DNA of 64,000 nt from Pseudoglutamicibacter albus (GCF_031458175.1 NZ_JAVDXX010000001.1:62001-126000); one strand, 5' to 3'. Shown: positions 28,089-37,636, counted from the stretch's first letter. The notes: generated by a model not told the origin, from the letters alone. Numbers and translations: made by a program.

Positions 28089-28695
28089 ATTATGGCTGGG
28101 TGCCAACCGCCTGAACGAGGAGACCTCACCCCAAGTCAGCGAGGGCTAACCATCGTGGTTTGCGGGAACGGTGACGCATATGCGGCACAGGTATAGATGG
28201 TCGCAAGAATTACTCGAATCGTTGACTGTCACGAGATCTCGAGAAATCATATTGTTGTTCCAGCGGCTTCGCCTGAGGCTGAAGCGTCTAGTGCTTACCT
28301 TGTGCAGGCTGAATGAGAAACACAGGCCCACGTGGTGAGGTCTTGAACCTTTGTTCGGATGGCGGAGGGATTAGGGGCTATTCGCTCAGGCTCTTTCGCT
28401 GATGAAGGAGTTTGATAGGGCCTACATGGACCAGGGTTCACTGGCAGGCGTACAAGCCAGGTGGGGTTACCAGGCCGGCAATCACGACAGCTTGCCTGCC
28501 GCGCTCGATTTCGATCCTGTTTCCCAATAAGAGGGCATCCTCGTATGAAGCGGTGTTGGTGCTCGAACGGGCTATATTGGCATCCGCATGAGTTGAACAT
28601 TGTTCTGAGCTGGTCACGTTGGATAGGCTCCGAGGTGTGTTTCAAGAGCCTGAACCCCATTGCCGCACTGTCGTCTATTGAGTTGAGCCTTGCCG
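28089..28695. other. Orphan 607-bp spacer inside the defence segment
   Basis: No ORF here looks coding: all are short, Cys/Arg-rich and without a ribosome site. GGCAGGC (28442-28448) and GCCTGCC (28493-28499) could pair to enclose about 44 nt. It may hold the gajAB terminator and the helicase promoter. I cannot assign an RNA gene. Confidence 0.4.
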
Positions 28696-31600
28696 ATGAG
28701 TGATGAGTTTGTGGACCCTCTTTTGGTAGGTCTGCGTGAAGACCTGGTCACTAGTGACCTGCGACGCGCACTGGATGCGACGGCGCGTGAAACTCAGATT
28801 GCCAAGGTTGACAAGGCCGATTTCCCGCACGTCGCAGCCCGCTTCGTTGCAGAACGCTTGGAGCAGGAACTCCAGCTAATCAGCGGCGAAGAAGAACGCA
28901 TCGAATTCGTGAACCGACTTCTGGCCACAATGAGTTCCGTGAGCCACGGCGAGCACCTCGAGGGACCAAAACCCCAGCAACTGTTGAGCACCGCGAAACC
29001 ACCTCACAAGGCACCGCAGTCACCGTCGATCCCGATCTCCGAGGTCGCGCTACTAACCAACGCACAAGGTGACCCCCGCCTTGGCCCGGAGCTCAAAACC
29101 GAAATGCTCAGCGCCGACGCCGTCGATGTGGTGATGTCTTTCGTTCGCTGGTCCGGTATCCGCCTGATCGCGCAGGAACTTCAAGAGCTCAACCGGCGCG
29201 GAGTTCCGGTCCGTCTCCTCACCACCACCTATATGGGTGCAACCGAGAAACGCGCCCTGGACTATCTGGTGAATGAGTGCGGCGCCGAAGTCCGCATCAG
29301 TTACGACACCCAAACCACCCGGCTGCACGCCAAAGCATGGGTCTTCCGCCGCAACACCGGCTTTCACACCGGCTTTCACACCGGCTACATCGGCAGCTCC
29401 AACCTCAGCAAAGCGGCGATGGTGGACGGGCTCGAATGGAACGTGCGGGTCTCCAACATCCAGACCCCAGCGTTGGTTGAAAAGTTCGAGGCCACGTTCG
29501 AAAGCTACTGGCAGTCGCCGATCTTCGAACCCTACATCCCTGAAAAGGATGGGGAACGACTCCAGCAAGCACTCAACAACGGCGCCGCGGACAAGGTTCC
29601 GGACTCGCTGTTGGCCACGAACCTGGATGTTCGCCCGTATCCGCACCAGGCGATCATCCTGGACGATCTCCAACACGAACGCGAAGTCCTCAACCGTCAC
29701 CGCAACCTTGTGGTTGCGGCCACCGGTACCGGTAAGACCGTGATCGCCGCGCTGGACTATCGCCGCCTATGCGAAAACACCAAGGGCCCGCGTCCGCGGT
29801 TCCTGTTCGTGGCGCATCGTCGTGAAATCCTGGAGCAATCCCTGCGAACCTTCCGAGACGTGCTGGGTGACGGCTCTTTCGGCGAGCTGTTGCGCGGGAA
29901 CTACCGGCCTACCAAGTGGGACCATGTGTTCGCGTCCATCCAGACGCTGTCTCAGGAAACGGTCTACACCAAGCTGGACCGTGATCACTTCGATGTGGTG
30001 ATCATCGACGAATTCCACCACAGCGCAGGCGCTACGTACGAACGCGTCATCAAGCATTTCGATGGGTGCAAAGAGTTCCTGGGGCTGACCGCAACCCCTG
30101 AGCGGATGGACGGCCAGAACATCGCGGCCGAATACTTTGACGGCCGGATCGCGAGCGAACTCCGGCTCTGGACGGCTTTGGACAACGACCTTCTGGTTCC
30201 TTTCCACTACTTCGGCATCGCCGATGGTGTGGACTTGTCCGGTGCCCAGTTCAGCGCCGGCGGCTACAGGGTTGCAGACCTGGACCGTCTCTATACCGGC
30301 AACGATCAGCGCGCTAAGAAAATCATCCAAGCCACCCGCGAGATCGTGACCGACACCGGCAACATGAAAGCCCTCGGCTTCTGCGTCTCCGTTGACCACG
30401 CCACCTACATGGCCGAGGTTTTCAACCAGGCCGGCATCGCATCCGGCGTTGTCACGGGCAAGACCTCTCGCGAGGACCGCGACCAAGCGATCAAACAGCT
30501 TGCCGCAGGCGAGCTCAACTGCCTCATGGCGGTCGATGTTTTCAACGAGGGCTTCGACCTGCCCGCCATTGACACGGTGCTGATGATGCGGCCCACCCAG
30601 TCCGCGACCATCTTCATACAGCAACTGGGCCGAGGCCTGCGCCGAGCGCAAAACAAGAGCGTCCTGACGGTCCTGGATTTTGTGGGGCACCAGCACAAGA
30701 ATTTCCGTTTCGACATCAAGCTGCACGCACTCACCGGTCAGGACCGGAAGCAGTTGCAGCGTTCTGCGGAACATAATTTCCCGGTGCTGCCGGCGGGATG
30801 TCAGATTGTGCTCGATGAGGTCACGCAGAAGGAAGTTGTGGCTAACCTTCGGAGCCAGGTGACGATGAGCACCAAGGACTTCCTGGCGGATGTGCGCCAG
30901 ATGAGCACGGCGGCTGAGGTTACGGCCGGGTTGCACCTCAAGGACTATTTGGAGCGGTCTGATCGTGACCTGCCGTCGGTATATAAACCGGGCGCGACCC
31001 GAACATATCTCGGCGATAAAGGCCCGAACGCTTGGGTTCAATACGAGGCGTGGGCGAATGGGCGGAGCTCGTTCCGTCCGAGCGAAGCCGAAAGCAAGCT
31101 GCTGCAGCGAGCCAACAAGTTTGTGCACGTGGACGACCCGGTCCGTTTTGAGGGATATCTGCGAGTATTGAACAGCGGCAAGGTCACGCCTGAGTTGCTG
31201 CAGGATCCGCTGGCGTTGATGCTGTATTACTCGTTCTGGCCGTCTGGCCATGAGAAGGGGCTAGCCGCCGGGATGGCGGAGCTTCTGAACGCTCGATTTG
31301 TGCGGGAAGAGCTGGAACAAATCATGCAGTTCCGGGAAGTGGTTTCGAGGGCCGTCCCGCGGCCACTATCCGGCGGTCTTGAGACCCAACCCATCCGAAG
31401 CCACGCGACATATACGCGTGAGGAGCTGCTCGCGGGCCTGGGCGTGGGCTCGCTGAACTTGGAGAAGCCCGGCAGTATCCGCGAAGGCGTGAAGTGGATT
31501 CCGGAACTGCAGACGGATGTGTTGCTGGTGACGCTGAAGAAATCGGAGGCCGACTATTCACCGACCACGATGTATCACGACTACGCGTTGACGGACACGC

Positions 31601-31860
31601 TGTTCCACTGGGAATCGCAAAGCCTCACTCGGGAAGCATCGCCTACCGGGCAGCGGTACATCAACCACGAATCGGAAGGCTCCAACGTGGTGCTGTTTGT
31701 GCGTAAGGCGAAGAACGGTGAGATGGGAACGGAGCCGTACACGTGCCTCGGTAACGCCCGCTATGTGAAGCATTCAGGGGAGAGGCCGATGCAGATCATT
31801 TGGGAACTTGAACGCCCGATGCCAGCCAGCTTGTTCGAAATCGCACGCGCAGCAAAATAG
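28696..31860 (+). CDS. DEAD/DEAH helicase with N-terminal PLD nuclease domain and DUF3427
   Basis: 1054 aa from ATG 28696 (TTG 28690 is in frame). Order: a short helical head; a phospholipase-D-like nuclease domain (about 110-270) with one HxK motif (LHAKAWVF) and GSSNLS; an SF2 helicase core with AATGTGKT, IIDEFHHS, LTATPERMDG and QQLGRGLRR; and a C-terminal DUF3427-type region (about 690-1050). The TGFH unit after the HxK motif is doubled (12-bp tandem repeat, 29356-29379). The domain set resembles nuclease-helicases linked to DNA defence or repair; proximity to Gabija supports defence, but this is inference. Confidence 0.85.
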   Translation: MSDEFVDPLLVGLREDLVTSDLRRALDATARETQIAKVDKADFPHVAARFVAERLEQELQLISGEEERIEFVNRLLATMSSVSHGEHLEGPKPQQLLSTAKPPHKAPQSPSIPISEVALLTNAQGDPRLGPELKTEMLSADAVDVVMSFVRWSGIRLIAQELQELNRRGVPVRLLTTTYMGATEKRALDYLVNECGAEVRISYDTQTTRLHAKAWVFRRNTGFHTGFHTGYIGSSNLSKAAMVDGLEWNVRVSNIQTPALVEKFEATFESYWQSPIFEPYIPEKDGERLQQALNNGAADKVPDSLLATNLDVRPYPHQAIILDDLQHEREVLNRHRNLVVAATGTGKTVIAALDYRRLCENTKGPRPRFLFVAHRREILEQSLRTFRDVLGDGSFGELLRGNYRPTKWDHVFASIQTLSQETVYTKLDRDHFDVVIIDEFHHSAGATYERVIKHFDGCKEFLGLTATPERMDGQNIAAEYFDGRIASELRLWTALDNDLLVPFHYFGIADGVDLSGAQFSAGGYRVADLDRLYTGNDQRAKKIIQATREIVTDTGNMKALGFCVSVDHATYMAEVFNQAGIASGVVTGKTSREDRDQAIKQLAAGELNCLMAVDVFNEGFDLPAIDTVLMMRPTQSATIFIQQLGRGLRRAQNKSVLTVLDFVGHQHKNFRFDIKLHALTGQDRKQLQRSAEHNFPVLPAGCQIVLDEVTQKEVVANLRSQVTMSTKDFLADVRQMSTAAEVTAGLHLKDYLERSDRDLPSVYKPGATRTYLGDKGPNAWVQYEAWANGRSSFRPSEAESKLLQRANKFVHVDDPVRFEGYLRVLNSGKVTPELLQDPLALMLYYSFWPSGHEKGLAAGMAELLNARFVREELEQIMQFREVVSRAVPRPLSGGLETQPIRSHATYTREELLAGLGVGSLNLEKPGSIREGVKWIPELQTDVLLVTLKKSEADYSPTTMYHDYALTDTLFHWESQSLTREASPTGQRYINHESEGSNVVLFVRKAKNGEMGTEPYTCLGNARYVKHSGERPMQIIWELERPMPASLFEIARAAK

Positions 31861-31943
31861 CTGCGTGGTTAAGAGTGGCCCGGACTGATAGGTGTGGCAA
31901 CCAACCTGCCGCGGAAGGCACTTGCAACGGTTAGGCTAGCGAC

Positions 31944-33677
31944 GTGCCCATCACCCGCTCCATCCACGCGACCGCCGCCAAGCATCCCGAACGGCCCGCC
32001 ATCATCACCAGCAACCGTTCCCTCACCTACCGCGACCTCGTGGACGAAAGCCCCCGCATCATCGCCGCCGTACGGCAACTACACGAAGGCGTGCGGTTGA
32101 CGGGAAGGAACGCGTCAGCGGCGCGGCCGGTGACCGCGGTATGCACCGCATCGGCGTTTGAAGCGGCACGGATCATGGCGGCGCTCGCCGGTTCCGATCA
32201 TGTTTTCGCAGCGATCGACCCGCGATGGCCGGCCGAGCATCAACGCAACATCGTCCTCGCGGCAGGCATCGGTGTGGTGATCGTCGATGACTCCGAATCC
32301 GCCGCAACCCTCCGGCAGGCCCTGGGTGAGGGGAGCGGCGAGGACTGGGGAGGGGTCATCTGCACACTAACGGAGTTCCGCAACCTCGAACACGCGGTCG
32401 CTAATGATGGCGGCGACGCAGGGGATGGTGCTGACAGCGTTGCCGAAGTTGCGGAGAACCGCCCCGACACCTCCCGCCCTGATGGTGCGGCGGACCGTCC
32501 TGATTCTGAGCCGTTCCTGATGCTGTTCTCCTCCGGGACCACCGCCGCGCCGAAAGCGTTCCTCAAGACCCGTGGGCAATACCGGGCGAACCTCGCCGTC
32601 TCCAAGCGGCACCTCGGGCTGGGGCCTGGCGTGGTCACGTTCGCTCCGGGGCCGTTCGCGTACTCGCTCACCCTCTACGCCGCGGTCGAAACACTCGCAA
32701 CCGGCGGCACCATCCACCTCGCAAGCAACACTGACACTCTCACGTTGGCCGGCCTGGGGGAGCGAGTCGCGCGCGAAAACATCACCCGCATCGTGACCGT
32801 TCCCGCGATGCTGCGCGGCATCATCACCCAAGCCACCCGCACGCCTGAACAGTTTGCAGACCTGGACCTCATCGTCGTGGGCGGCGCCGACCTCCCCGAA
32901 AACCTCCGCAACGAGCTCGCCGCCGTGCTCCCTCACACCGAACTCATCAGCTACTACGGGGCCGCGGAAATCGGGTTCATCGGCCAAGGAATCCCCGACC
33001 ACCCCGGCTGGCACGAGGTCTACGACGGGGTGGAGGTCCAGATCCGCAGCGAGGACGGGGAGCCCATGCCCGATGGTGAACTGGGCACAATCTGGGTGCG
33101 GGCCGCATCGTGCTCGGACGGGTATGTGGTCGGCGGCGGCCCTATGGATGGCGGCGGTGCTGGCAGTGACAATGCTGACGGTTCTGCCAGCCGCCTGCTG
33201 GATGAGCACGGATGGGCGAGCGTCGGCGACCAAGGCCGCGTCCGCATCGTGGACGGTCGACAGCAGGTCCAGGTTGTCGGCCGGGCCGGAGACACCATCA
33301 ACACTGGCGGCCACAAAGTCGCACTCCCGGAAGTGACTCGCGCCTACGCCGGCCTCACCGTGGATGGACAGGCGTTCGAGGCTGTTGCGGTGGGGCTGCC
33401 GGATGCGACGCTTGGGACGGTGCTCGCGCTCGCCGTCGAAGACTCCGGACTGGGGACCGGGGGCGGTGGCGCCCGCGTCAACCCCCGCCTGACCAAGGCC
33501 GCGCTGCGTGAGTGGGGTCGCGCGCGGTTGGCGCCGCAATTCGTTCCAGCACAGTATTACGTGGTGTCGCGGATACCGCGAACCGTGGGCGGCAAGGTCA
33601 AGACCGCTGAACTCGCCGAACTGCTCCGCTCCGGCGCGACAGCCCGAACAAGCAGCGAAGGAGTGCAACGCTTGTGA
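31944..33677 (+). CDS. AMP-dependent acyl-CoA/acyl-ACP synthetase (ligase)
   Basis: 577 aa, GTG start. ANL-superfamily motifs: A3 MLFSSGTTAAPKAFLK, A5 YYGAAEIGFIGQG, A7/A8 GDQGRVRIVDGRQ followed by GRAGDTINTGGHKV, and a C-terminal lysine in RTVGGKVKTAEL (A10). It activates a carboxylic acid as the adenylate and passes it to CoA or a carrier thiol. Two Gly/Asp-rich low-complexity inserts (about 155-185 and 395-410) are unusual. The stop overlaps the start of a ketoacyl synthase, so the activated acyl group is plausibly used in condensation. Substrate unknown. Confidence 0.87.
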   Translation: MPITRSIHATAAKHPERPAIITSNRSLTYRDLVDESPRIIAAVRQLHEGVRLTGRNASAARPVTAVCTASAFEAARIMAALAGSDHVFAAIDPRWPAEHQRNIVLAAGIGVVIVDDSESAATLRQALGEGSGEDWGGVICTLTEFRNLEHAVANDGGDAGDGADSVAEVAENRPDTSRPDGAADRPDSEPFLMLFSSGTTAAPKAFLKTRGQYRANLAVSKRHLGLGPGVVTFAPGPFAYSLTLYAAVETLATGGTIHLASNTDTLTLAGLGERVARENITRIVTVPAMLRGIITQATRTPEQFADLDLIVVGGADLPENLRNELAAVLPHTELISYYGAAEIGFIGQGIPDHPGWHEVYDGVEVQIRSEDGEPMPDGELGTIWVRAASCSDGYVVGGGPMDGGGAGSDNADGSASRLLDEHGWASVGDQGRVRIVDGRQQVQVVGRAGDTINTGGHKVALPEVTRAYAGLTVDGQAFEAVAVGLPDATLGTVLALAVEDSGLGTGGGGARVNPRLTKAALREWGRARLAPQFVPAQYYVVSRIPRTVGGKVKTAELAELLRSGATARTSSEGVQRL

Positions 33678-35032
33678 CGCACGAACGAGTCACCATCACC
33701 GGCCTCGGCGCCATCACCCCGAGCGGGCTGACCGTCTCCGAAATGTGGGACGCCGTCGCCAACGGCCGTAGCGGCATCCGCGTCCTGGAAGGCGACGAAT
33801 TCGAAACCCAGCACGCCCGCGAACTTGGGGTGCGCATCGGCGGTCAGGTCCGCGGTTTCAATCCCGAAGACTACGTACCGCGCCCGCTCTCTCGCCGTCT
33901 CGACGACATGCACGTGTGGGCCATCGCCGCCGCCGACCAAGCCCTCGCCCAAGCCAGTGGTGGCCCCGCCGCAACAACTGCCGCTGTAGCCGAAACAACA
34001 GGCGTCGCACCCGGTGCAGCGTTGCCGTGGGATCCGGCGCGGGTCATGGTCGTGGTGGGTACGGGGTCGGGGCCGTTGCGCCCGCATCATCAAGGGGCAG
34101 TCGGGTTCGAACATAAGGGACAACGCGGTGTCCCGTTGACCCTCACGATGCACGGCGCTCCCGACGCTCCCGCCGCGCTCATCAGTCAGCGGTACGGGGT
34201 CACGGGGCCGGCCCGCGCGGTGTCGGCTACGTGCGCTTCCGGTGCTGTTGCGCTCGGGGAGACGATGCGCACGCTACGCCACGGATATGCCGATGCAGCG
34301 ATCGTGGTCGGTGTCGAGGACTGCGTAAACCCGATCAACGTGTCCTCCAACGCGAACGTACGCGCACTCGCCGCAGGCTACGAGGCCCACCCGGAGCAAG
34401 CATCACGGCCCTTCGACAGCGGTCGAACAGGGTTCGTGGTCTCCGCCGGAGCCGCCGCGATGGTTCTGGAACGGGAAGCCGTTGCGCGTAGCCGCGGCGC
34501 GAATGTACTCGCGGAGCTCGCGGGTTATGGTGCATCCTCGGACGCCCATCACGCCACGGCCCCTCTGTCCGATGGTCGCGGTGCCGCCGCCGCGATGCGC
34601 GCGGCCCTCGCTGACGCCGGGGTCACGGCGGAACAGTTCGCCACGGGTGCTCCCGACGGTGGACCGCTCGGGCACGTGAACGCGCACGGAACCGGGACGG
34701 TGGCCGGAGACGCCGCAGAGGCCGCTGCGCTCACAACCGTGTTCGGTAGTACCACCGCAACTGGCGCCTCATGCCAGCTCCCGATCACCGCCACCAAGTC
34801 TTCGACCGGCCACCTGCTGGGTGCCGCGGGAGTCCTCGAAGCGGTGATCAGTGTGTGTTCGCTGCGGGAGGGGATCATCCCGCCAACCATCAACCTCGAC
34901 GATCCAGCGTTCCCGGAGCTCGCCATCGTGCGCGAACCGCGCCGGATGCCGCCGGAGAACAACACGATGGTGTTATCCAATTCGTTCGGGTTCGGCGGGC
35001 ATAACGCGTCGATCGTTATCGCCGCGAGGTAG
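33674..35032 (+). CDS. Beta-ketoacyl-[acyl-carrier-protein] synthase (FabF-like)
   Basis: 452 aa. GTG 33674 overlaps the ligase stop (GTGA) with GAAGGAG upstream. The Cys-His-His triad of condensing enzymes is intact: C187 in ATCASG, H338 in NAHGTGT and H380 in SSTGHLLGA, with the family ending SNSFGFGGHNAS. It performs decarboxylative Claisen condensation in fatty acid or polyketide synthesis. No acyl carrier protein, ketoreductase or malonyl transferase is next to it, so it must borrow them or serve a specialised lipid. Ended by a 15-bp perfect hairpin. Confidence 0.9.
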   Translation: MTHERVTITGLGAITPSGLTVSEMWDAVANGRSGIRVLEGDEFETQHARELGVRIGGQVRGFNPEDYVPRPLSRRLDDMHVWAIAAADQALAQASGGPAATTAAVAETTGVAPGAALPWDPARVMVVVGTGSGPLRPHHQGAVGFEHKGQRGVPLTLTMHGAPDAPAALISQRYGVTGPARAVSATCASGAVALGETMRTLRHGYADAAIVVGVEDCVNPINVSSNANVRALAAGYEAHPEQASRPFDSGRTGFVVSAGAAAMVLEREAVARSRGANVLAELAGYGASSDAHHATAPLSDGRGAAAAMRAALADAGVTAEQFATGAPDGGPLGHVNAHGTGTVAGDAAEAAALTTVFGSTTATGASCQLPITATKSSTGHLLGAAGVLEAVISVCSLREGIIPPTINLDDPAFPELAIVREPRRMPPENNTMVLSNSFGFGGHNASIVIAAR

Positions 35033-35065
35033 CCGCGTTGGCAGGGGACGCCCTGCCAACGCGGC
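35032..35065. terminator. Convergent terminator hairpin
   Basis: A perfect 15-bp stem (35032-35046 with 35051-35065) and loop GACG begin at the last base of the ketoacyl synthase stop. No U-run, so it may act as a bidirectional barrier. Confidence 0.75.
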
Positions 35066-35080
35066 CCGCTCGGCAGTGGT

Positions 35081-35461
35081 TTAGTGCTGGCAAGCTCGCC
35101 TCATCAGAAGCAGGCCGCCCATCAACACCACGGCCGCAAACCCGGTGAGCCCCGCAACCTCCGTGCCGGTCGGAGCCAAGCCGCGCTCACGGGCATCCGA
35201 CTGCTCCTCACTTGGCGACGGTTCCTCACTTGGCTCCGGTTCGCGGGTGTCGGTGACGGTGAACTGGGCGGAGGTGCGCATTCGCATCTTCGTATTCTCA
35301 GCACGGCCCACAGCCTTGTTGACCACAACATCGCCGTCCTGAGCCTCATGCAGCTCGGTCTTGACGGTGATGGTCTGCTTCTCGTCGTATGCCAGCGGCG
35401 CCTCGGTCACTACGCGGACGGGTCGGGGTGCTGAGCGGCGAGCCGGGGAAGGTGGTGGGCG
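35081..35461 (-). pseudogene. C-terminal stub of an LAPTG wall-anchored surface protein
   Basis: An open frame begins directly after the TGA of the DUF2268 gene and encodes about 126 codons; a GTG at 35410 gives a 109-aa ORF. It reads as the end of a surface protein: a beta-type segment (GDVVVNKAVGRAENTK, then SAQFTVTDT), a Pro/Glu/Ser linker, LAPTG, a hydrophobic span and RRACQH. There is no signal peptide, so it cannot be exported. It is most simply the remnant of a larger adhesin whose 5' part was lost when the MerR-DUF2268 pair arrived. Confidence 0.65.
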
Positions 35462-36373
35462 TCAGGGCCTGGTGTTGAGCCCCAGTCGAGGCAGGGCGAC
35501 GTTCAGAATCTCCTCGGCAGGAGTTCTAAGGCATTCCGTTGCAGTACGGCCGGTCGCATCGAGGTACTCCTGTACGATGCGCGTTCCAGCGGCGTAACCG
35601 GCGCCGGTAGGCAGGCCGACGGGCGATGACCCAAAGAGTCGGGCACTCGCGTCGCCAAGCACCCAGCCCGCAAAGTTCTGCATACCAGTGTTGTTGAGGC
35701 CTTCGCAGACGCGGCGAAGTACGTCATCGCTTTCTCGTGTCTGTTCAGAAACAAAGTGGGTGTAGCCTCGCAGGCCGCAGTAGCGGACAGCGAAAAGGTC
35801 GGCCAGACCTTCAGCCACGACGTGCTCTCCAACAGTCACGGTCATCGGATTCCATACAATCCCGCCGGATGAATAGCGGAGGTTGTGATGTAACTCGTGT
35901 AACGCAATAGCTTCAAGCCGGTTGAGGATCACATCGGTGGGCCAGATGGTGATTGCGATGTAGCCGCTGATACCGCCGAAGGCTGAAAGCCCTTGCAATT
36001 CCTCCATAAAGTGCCGGTTGGTCGGGTCTCCCAACAGCAACAACACAGTGATGTCCGGTATCTCAAGGCCGGGGATTGCGGTAGCTAAATCTGTTGCACC
36101 CTGAATCAGTGCTTGCTTGATGCGGTCCCATGCATCGGCCTTTTCCAAGCTATCTAGCGCATCGAGCATCCGCTGTTTTGGGGCCGCTGGGTCGAAGCCG
36201 AAGTTCTGAGCGTGAACTGCTACGAGGTCAGGCTCGCTAGGGCCGAAAGAGTACATGCCTGCCACAGGTTGCCACAACCGGCGGAGAGCATCGTTCCGTT
36301 GCTCCCGTGAACAATCCAGTAGAGCGCGCATTTCGACGCCGCTTTCGACCATCGTGATGTGTGTGCTATTCAT
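35462..36373 (-). CDS. DUF2268-like predicted zinc-dependent protease
   Basis: 303 aa. The metalloprotease helix AIALHELHHNLRY carries HExxH, with a downstream VVAEGLADLFAVRY that can supply the third ligand (E), as in DUF2268 proteins. No signal peptide, so intracellular. It starts 22 nt after the MerR/TipAS-type regulator and is surely co-transcribed. GC is lower than in the flanks. Physiological substrate unknown. Confidence 0.8.
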   Translation of the reverse strand: MNSTHITMVESGVEMRALLDCSREQRNDALRRLWQPVAGMYSFGPSEPDLVAVHAQNFGFDPAAPKQRMLDALDSLEKADAWDRIKQALIQGATDLATAIPGLEIPDITVLLLLGDPTNRHFMEELQGLSAFGGISGYIAITIWPTDVILNRLEAIALHELHHNLRYSSGGIVWNPMTVTVGEHVVAEGLADLFAVRYCGLRGYTHFVSEQTRESDDVLRRVCEGLNNTGMQNFAGWVLGDASARLFGSSPVGLPTGAGYAAGTRIVQEYLDATGRTATECLRTPAEEILNVALPRLGLNTRP

Positions 36374-36395
36374 GTTGAACCTTATGACCTGGGGC

Positions 36396-37190
36396 TTATG
36401 CCCACTCAGGGTTGTTGATATTCACTCCGCTGGTTACTGCGACAGCTTCAATTGCATCGGCAAGCCACCGGGCAAGGCCGGGTTGCCTGGCGTCGTAGTG
36501 GTTGGTGAAACTCTTGACGGTGATGTAGCTACGTGAGATCAAATAATGCTTGGCCGGCGTGACAGGGAAAAACTCACCAAGTGCTTCGCGGTGCTTCTGG
36601 ACTAGCATTGCTGCCTCATCGCTGGAGGCGGAAACGTTATTGCGCACGGCTTCGGCGCACTGTTCTTCAACGCTGTTGAACCTATCGTTACACGCGGCCC
36701 AATCAGCATGACTCCACTCGGCGGTTCGTTGTTGACTTATGCTCCAATCGTCAGTGTCGCCATAAGCGTCTTCAGCTTGTGAACGATATTCAACGAAGCG
36801 GGCTTCGCCTAGAATTTCTCCGATTTCGCTCAACGTTGGTTTCTTCGTGGCTGTTTCCTTGGCTATCAGCTTGTCGATCACGCTGAGCATTTCTTGAGTC
36901 TGCTGGATTTGAGACGTGAGAATTTCTCGTTGCCTCCGCAGATGTGCGATGTGTTCTGTGCCCGCCGCAAGTACGTCCTTGATGGTTGCAAGCTTCATGC
37001 CGGTGGCCCGATAGATCATGATCTGCTGGATTGTATCCAGGTCAGCGCGCGTATAGAGCCTGTAGTTTGAGCAGGTGCGCTCGGAAGGGCGGACAAGACC
37101 GAGGTCTTCCCAGTGGTGCAACGTACGCACCGTTATTTTGAACTGCCGGGCAACCTCCCCGACGGAGTAATGATCTTCATGGCTGTTCAT
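36396..37190 (-). CDS. MerR family regulator with TipAS-like effector domain
   Basis: 264 aa. The N-terminal MerR winged helix is clear (YSVGEVARQFKITVRTLHHWEDLGLVRPSER, then YRLYTRADL), followed by a coiled-coil dimerisation helix (about 80-125). The C-terminal half aligns by pattern with the TipAS antibiotic-recognition domain (YGDTDDWSISQQRT, CNDRFNSVEEQCAEAV, TPAKHYLISRSYI and GLARWLADAIEAVAV). TipA-type proteins bind thiopeptides or other multidrug ligands. It likely controls its own promoter and the downstream DUF2268 gene. Confidence 0.85.
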   Translation of the reverse strand: MNSHEDHYSVGEVARQFKITVRTLHHWEDLGLVRPSERTCSNYRLYTRADLDTIQQIMIYRATGMKLATIKDVLAAGTEHIAHLRRQREILTSQIQQTQEMLSVIDKLIAKETATKKPTLSEIGEILGEARFVEYRSQAEDAYGDTDDWSISQQRTAEWSHADWAACNDRFNSVEEQCAEAVRNNVSASSDEAAMLVQKHREALGEFFPVTPAKHYLISRSYITVKSFTNHYDARQPGLARWLADAIEAVAVTSGVNINNPEWA

Positions 37191-37296
37191 GAACGTAATT
37201 CTGATGCCTGACGTTACGTGAGGGTCAAGTCGGTCTTAGCGGTGGGCCAGGCGCGCGCTCGCTAGGAAGTCGCGTTGATGGGCGGGCTGGTAGGTC

Positions 37297-37636
37297 ATGA
37301 TGTCACCTTACAGAAGTGAGCTGTACCCGGCCAGGGCCCTACGATGCGGCCTCAACTGGCCTGTTGTGGCGCGCCCCGACGGCAATCATGATGAGCCCGG
37401 CCGCGATCCACGCCGACTGCGCCCAGGGTCCGCTGACCGGCAGAGGTCAGTTGGAGAGCAAGCAGAACAGCCGAAGCCATGCCATCAAAGATGAGCGGCA
37501 GCAACGCTGAGTTCAGCCCCACGCCTTGAGGGTCCTCGGCGGTCATGGGTGCGACGTCGTTGACAGTGACTTCTTGCCCTTCGGCTTCCAGCTGGGTTGC
37601 CATCCCTTTGAGGGCAGCCGCATAGCGCGCACGCAA
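37297..37636 (-). pseudogene. Fragment of a YhgE/Pip-like or ABC-type membrane protein
   Basis: On the minus strand the frame from 37636 reads like an internal part of a membrane protein (LKGMATQLEAEGQEV, APMTAEDPQGVGLNSALLP, FDGMASAVLLALQLTSAG). It then shifts, with the continuation (WIAAGLIMIAVG) in another frame near 37390-37425. No start or proper end is present. It is a decayed gene; the family name is tentative. Confidence 0.55.

Noticed and set aside
28295-28660. 121-codon minus-strand ORF in the defence-segment spacer
   Set aside because: Cys/Pro/Arg-rich, no ribosome site, no domain pattern; treated as non-coding.
35462-35464. Stop-codon readthrough or selenocysteine joining the DUF2268 protein to the LAPTG anchor
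   Set aside because: The protease has no signal peptide, so a wall anchor would be useless, and no recoding element is visible; a beheaded surface gene is simpler.
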